DNA of 64,000 nucleotides from Burkholderia diffusa (GTDB lineage Bacteria; Pseudomonadota; Gammaproteobacteria; Burkholderiales; Burkholderiaceae): NCBI RefSeq assembly GCF_001718315.1, contig NZ_CP013362.1, positions 1,240,001 to 1,304,000 of the forward strand, read 5' to 3'. Shown piece by piece: positions 62,617 to 64,000 of this stretch (position 1 is its first letter; each line of letters starts with the position of its first letter). The notes under the pieces were generated by a model. It saw only the letters and a program-made list of their open reading frames with translations, ran no database searches and was not told where the DNA came from. The position numbers and the translations under genes were made by a program.

Positions 62617-63936
62617 ATGAACATCATCTGGGCGCGCTTTCTCGTGTCGCTCGTGCTGCTCGTGCTGATCAGCGTATTGGTCGGCGTGTTCGCCGGCCCG
62701 ATCGCGGGCCTCGGGTTCGCGGTCGTGATGCTGGTCGCGCAGGGTTTCTTCAGCACCTTCCATACGCAACGCCTGTGGCGTTTGCTCGATGCGCCCGTCT
62801 ACGGGGAGGTGCCGAGCGCACCGGGCATCTGGGGCGAAATCTACTACCGGCTGCACAAGCTCGCGAAGCAGTGGCATGCGCAGGTGCGACAGGTCGAGCA
62901 GCAGCATTCGCGCTTCATCCAGGCGATCCAGGCGTCGCCGAATGGCGTCGCGATGCTCGACGACCACGACCAGATCGAGTGGTGCAACGCGATCGCCGAG
63001 GTGCATTTCGGCCTCGATGCGAAGCGCGACCTGCGCCAGCACATCACGAACCTGGTTCGTCATCCGGATTTCGTCCGCTACCTGAACGCACAGCATTACG
63101 ACGAGACGCTCGTGATGCGCGGGATGGGCGACTCGCGTCAGAACGTGCTCGAAGTGCAGGTGTTCCCGTACGGCGAGAACCGCAAGCTGCTGCTCACGCA
63201 GGACATCACGGAACTCGAGCGGACCGACGCGATGCGGCGCGACTTCGTCGCGAACGTGTCGCACGAACTGAAGACGCCGCTTACCGTGCTGTCGGGCTTT
63301 CTCGAGACGATGCGCGAACTGCCGCTGAACGAGGAAGATCGCGCGCGCTATCTCGAGATGATGGAGCAGCAGGCGTCGCGGATGCGGCACATCGTCACCG
63401 ATCTGCTGGTGCTCGCGAAGCTCGAGGGCGAAAGCAAGCCGCCGATGGATCACGCGATCGACATGCGCGCCGTGTTCGACCATCTGAAGGAAGATGCGCA
63501 GACGTTGTCGAACGGGCATCACGAGATCACGTTCACGATCGACGAGACGCTCGGCGTCACGGGCGCGCAGACGGAAGTCTTCAGTGCGTTCGCGAATCTC
63601 GTGACCAACGCGATCCGTTATACGCCGGACGGCGGCAAGATCGTCGTATCATGGCGGCGCGAAGGCGCGCAGGGCGTGTTCTCCGTCACCGACAGCGGCT
63701 TCGGCATTCCGGCCGCCGACCTGCCGCGGTTGACCGAGCGCTTCTACCGCGTCGACCGCAGCCGTTCGCGCGATACGGGTGGCACGGGGCTCGGCCTCGC
63801 GATCGTCAAGCATGTGCTGCAGCGCCACGACTCGCACCTGTACGTGCAGAGCGAGGAAGGACGCGGCAGCACGTTCACCGCGCGCTTCCCGGCCTCGCGG
63901 ATCATCGCGATCCGGCCGGCCGCGTTTGAAGCGTGA
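62617..63936 (+). CDS. phoR: Phosphate regulon sensor histidine kinase PhoR
   Basis: A 439-residue membrane kinase. Two N-terminal helices (about 7-45) form the membrane anchor with almost no periplasmic loop, as usual for PhoR. A PAS domain follows (about 95-200), then the dimerisation box with His216 (NVSHELKTP) and the ATPase domain with LVTNAIRYTPDGG, DSGFGIP and GTGLGLAIVKH. It is the last complete gene of the window. Confidence 0.96.
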   Translation: MNIIWARFLVSLVLLVLISVLVGVFAGPIAGLGFAVVMLVAQGFFSTFHTQRLWRLLDAPVYGEVPSAPGIWGEIYYRLHKLAKQWHAQVRQVEQQHSRFIQAIQASPNGVAMLDDHDQIEWCNAIAEVHFGLDAKRDLRQHITNLVRHPDFVRYLNAQHYDETLVMRGMGDSRQNVLEVQVFPYGENRKLLLTQDITELERTDAMRRDFVANVSHELKTPLTVLSGFLETMRELPLNEEDRARYLEMMEQQASRMRHIVTDLLVLAKLEGESKPPMDHAIDMRAVFDHLKEDAQTLSNGHHEITFTIDETLGVTGAQTEVFSAFANLVTNAIRYTPDGGKIVVSWRREGAQGVFSVTDSGFGIPAADLPRLTERFYRVDRSRSRDTGGTGLGLAIVKHVLQRHDSHLYVQSEEGRGSTFTARFPASRIIAIRPAAFEA

Positions 63937-64000
63937 GTGTGTGACGCGATCCGGGCGCCTTGTGTCGGCATCTCGCCGGAAATAAAAAGCACAGCCCTCG

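Noticed and set aside
59053-63522. A 1489-codon open frame on the minus strand opposite pst-phoU-phoB-phoR
   Set aside because: It mirrors well-recognised genes. Stop codons are rare in the antisense frames of GC-rich genes, and its composition (Arg, His, Ala, Asp-rich) has no family pattern.

Overview
The window is high-GC chromosomal DNA with codon use strongly biased to G/C at third positions. Gene content and order point to Burkholderia, most likely a cepacia-complex species and a primary chromosome. The supporting blocks are carA-leuE-carB-greA, yhbY/rlmE-ftsH-folP-glmM, pstSCAB-phoU-phoBR, a DUF4148 protein and a DUF2242 lipoprotein. I see no insertion sequence, prophage, integrase or CRISPR array.

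Layout. 1-1.6 kb: the 5' end of a binding-protein gene of an ABC transporter behind a LacI-type regulator that carries twin operators. 1.8-2.3 kb: a tRNA-Leu(UAA) gene split by a 258-nt group I intron and closed by a terminator; this is the most striking element in the window. 2.4-8.5 kb: a flavin reductase-like gene, then the branched-chain 2-oxo acid dehydrogenase operon (bkdA1-bkdA2-bkdB-lpdV). 8.5-20.5 kb: an alpha/beta hydrolase divergent from an AraC regulator, an NAD(P)-binding protein, an SRAP (HMCES/YedK) DNA-protein crosslink sensor, an NCS1 permease, a possible orphan small RNA, a LysR/serine-threonine dehydratase pair, a DUF2242 lipoprotein, an NhaR/TerC divergent pair and a zinc-ribbon protein. 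20.5-23 kb: two tandem Hsp20 genes behind a sigma-32-like promoter, a 3-hydroxyacyl-CoA dehydrogenase and a DUF4148 protein.

23-31.8 kb: a complete malonate utilisation locus. A LysR regulator is divergent from madL-madM (malonate uptake) and mdcA-C-D-E-G-B-H (malonate decarboxylase subunits plus the enzymes that make and attach its prosthetic group). 31.9-44.4 kb: a degenerate PLD-fold exported protein, a phosphoribosyltransferase, a PHB depolymerase, a glutathione transferase, two MFS transporters, YnfA, a methyltransferase-rnhA-dnaQ cluster, gloB and mltD.

44.4-57 kb: housekeeping genes for carbamoyl phosphate synthesis, transcript cleavage, ribosome maturation, membrane proteolysis, folate and cell-wall precursors. 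57-64 kb: the phosphate regulon (pstS, pstC, pstA, pstB, phoU, phoB, phoR) behind tandem Pho boxes; the window ends just after phoR.

All calls come from reading the sequence and from family knowledge. No database search was run.
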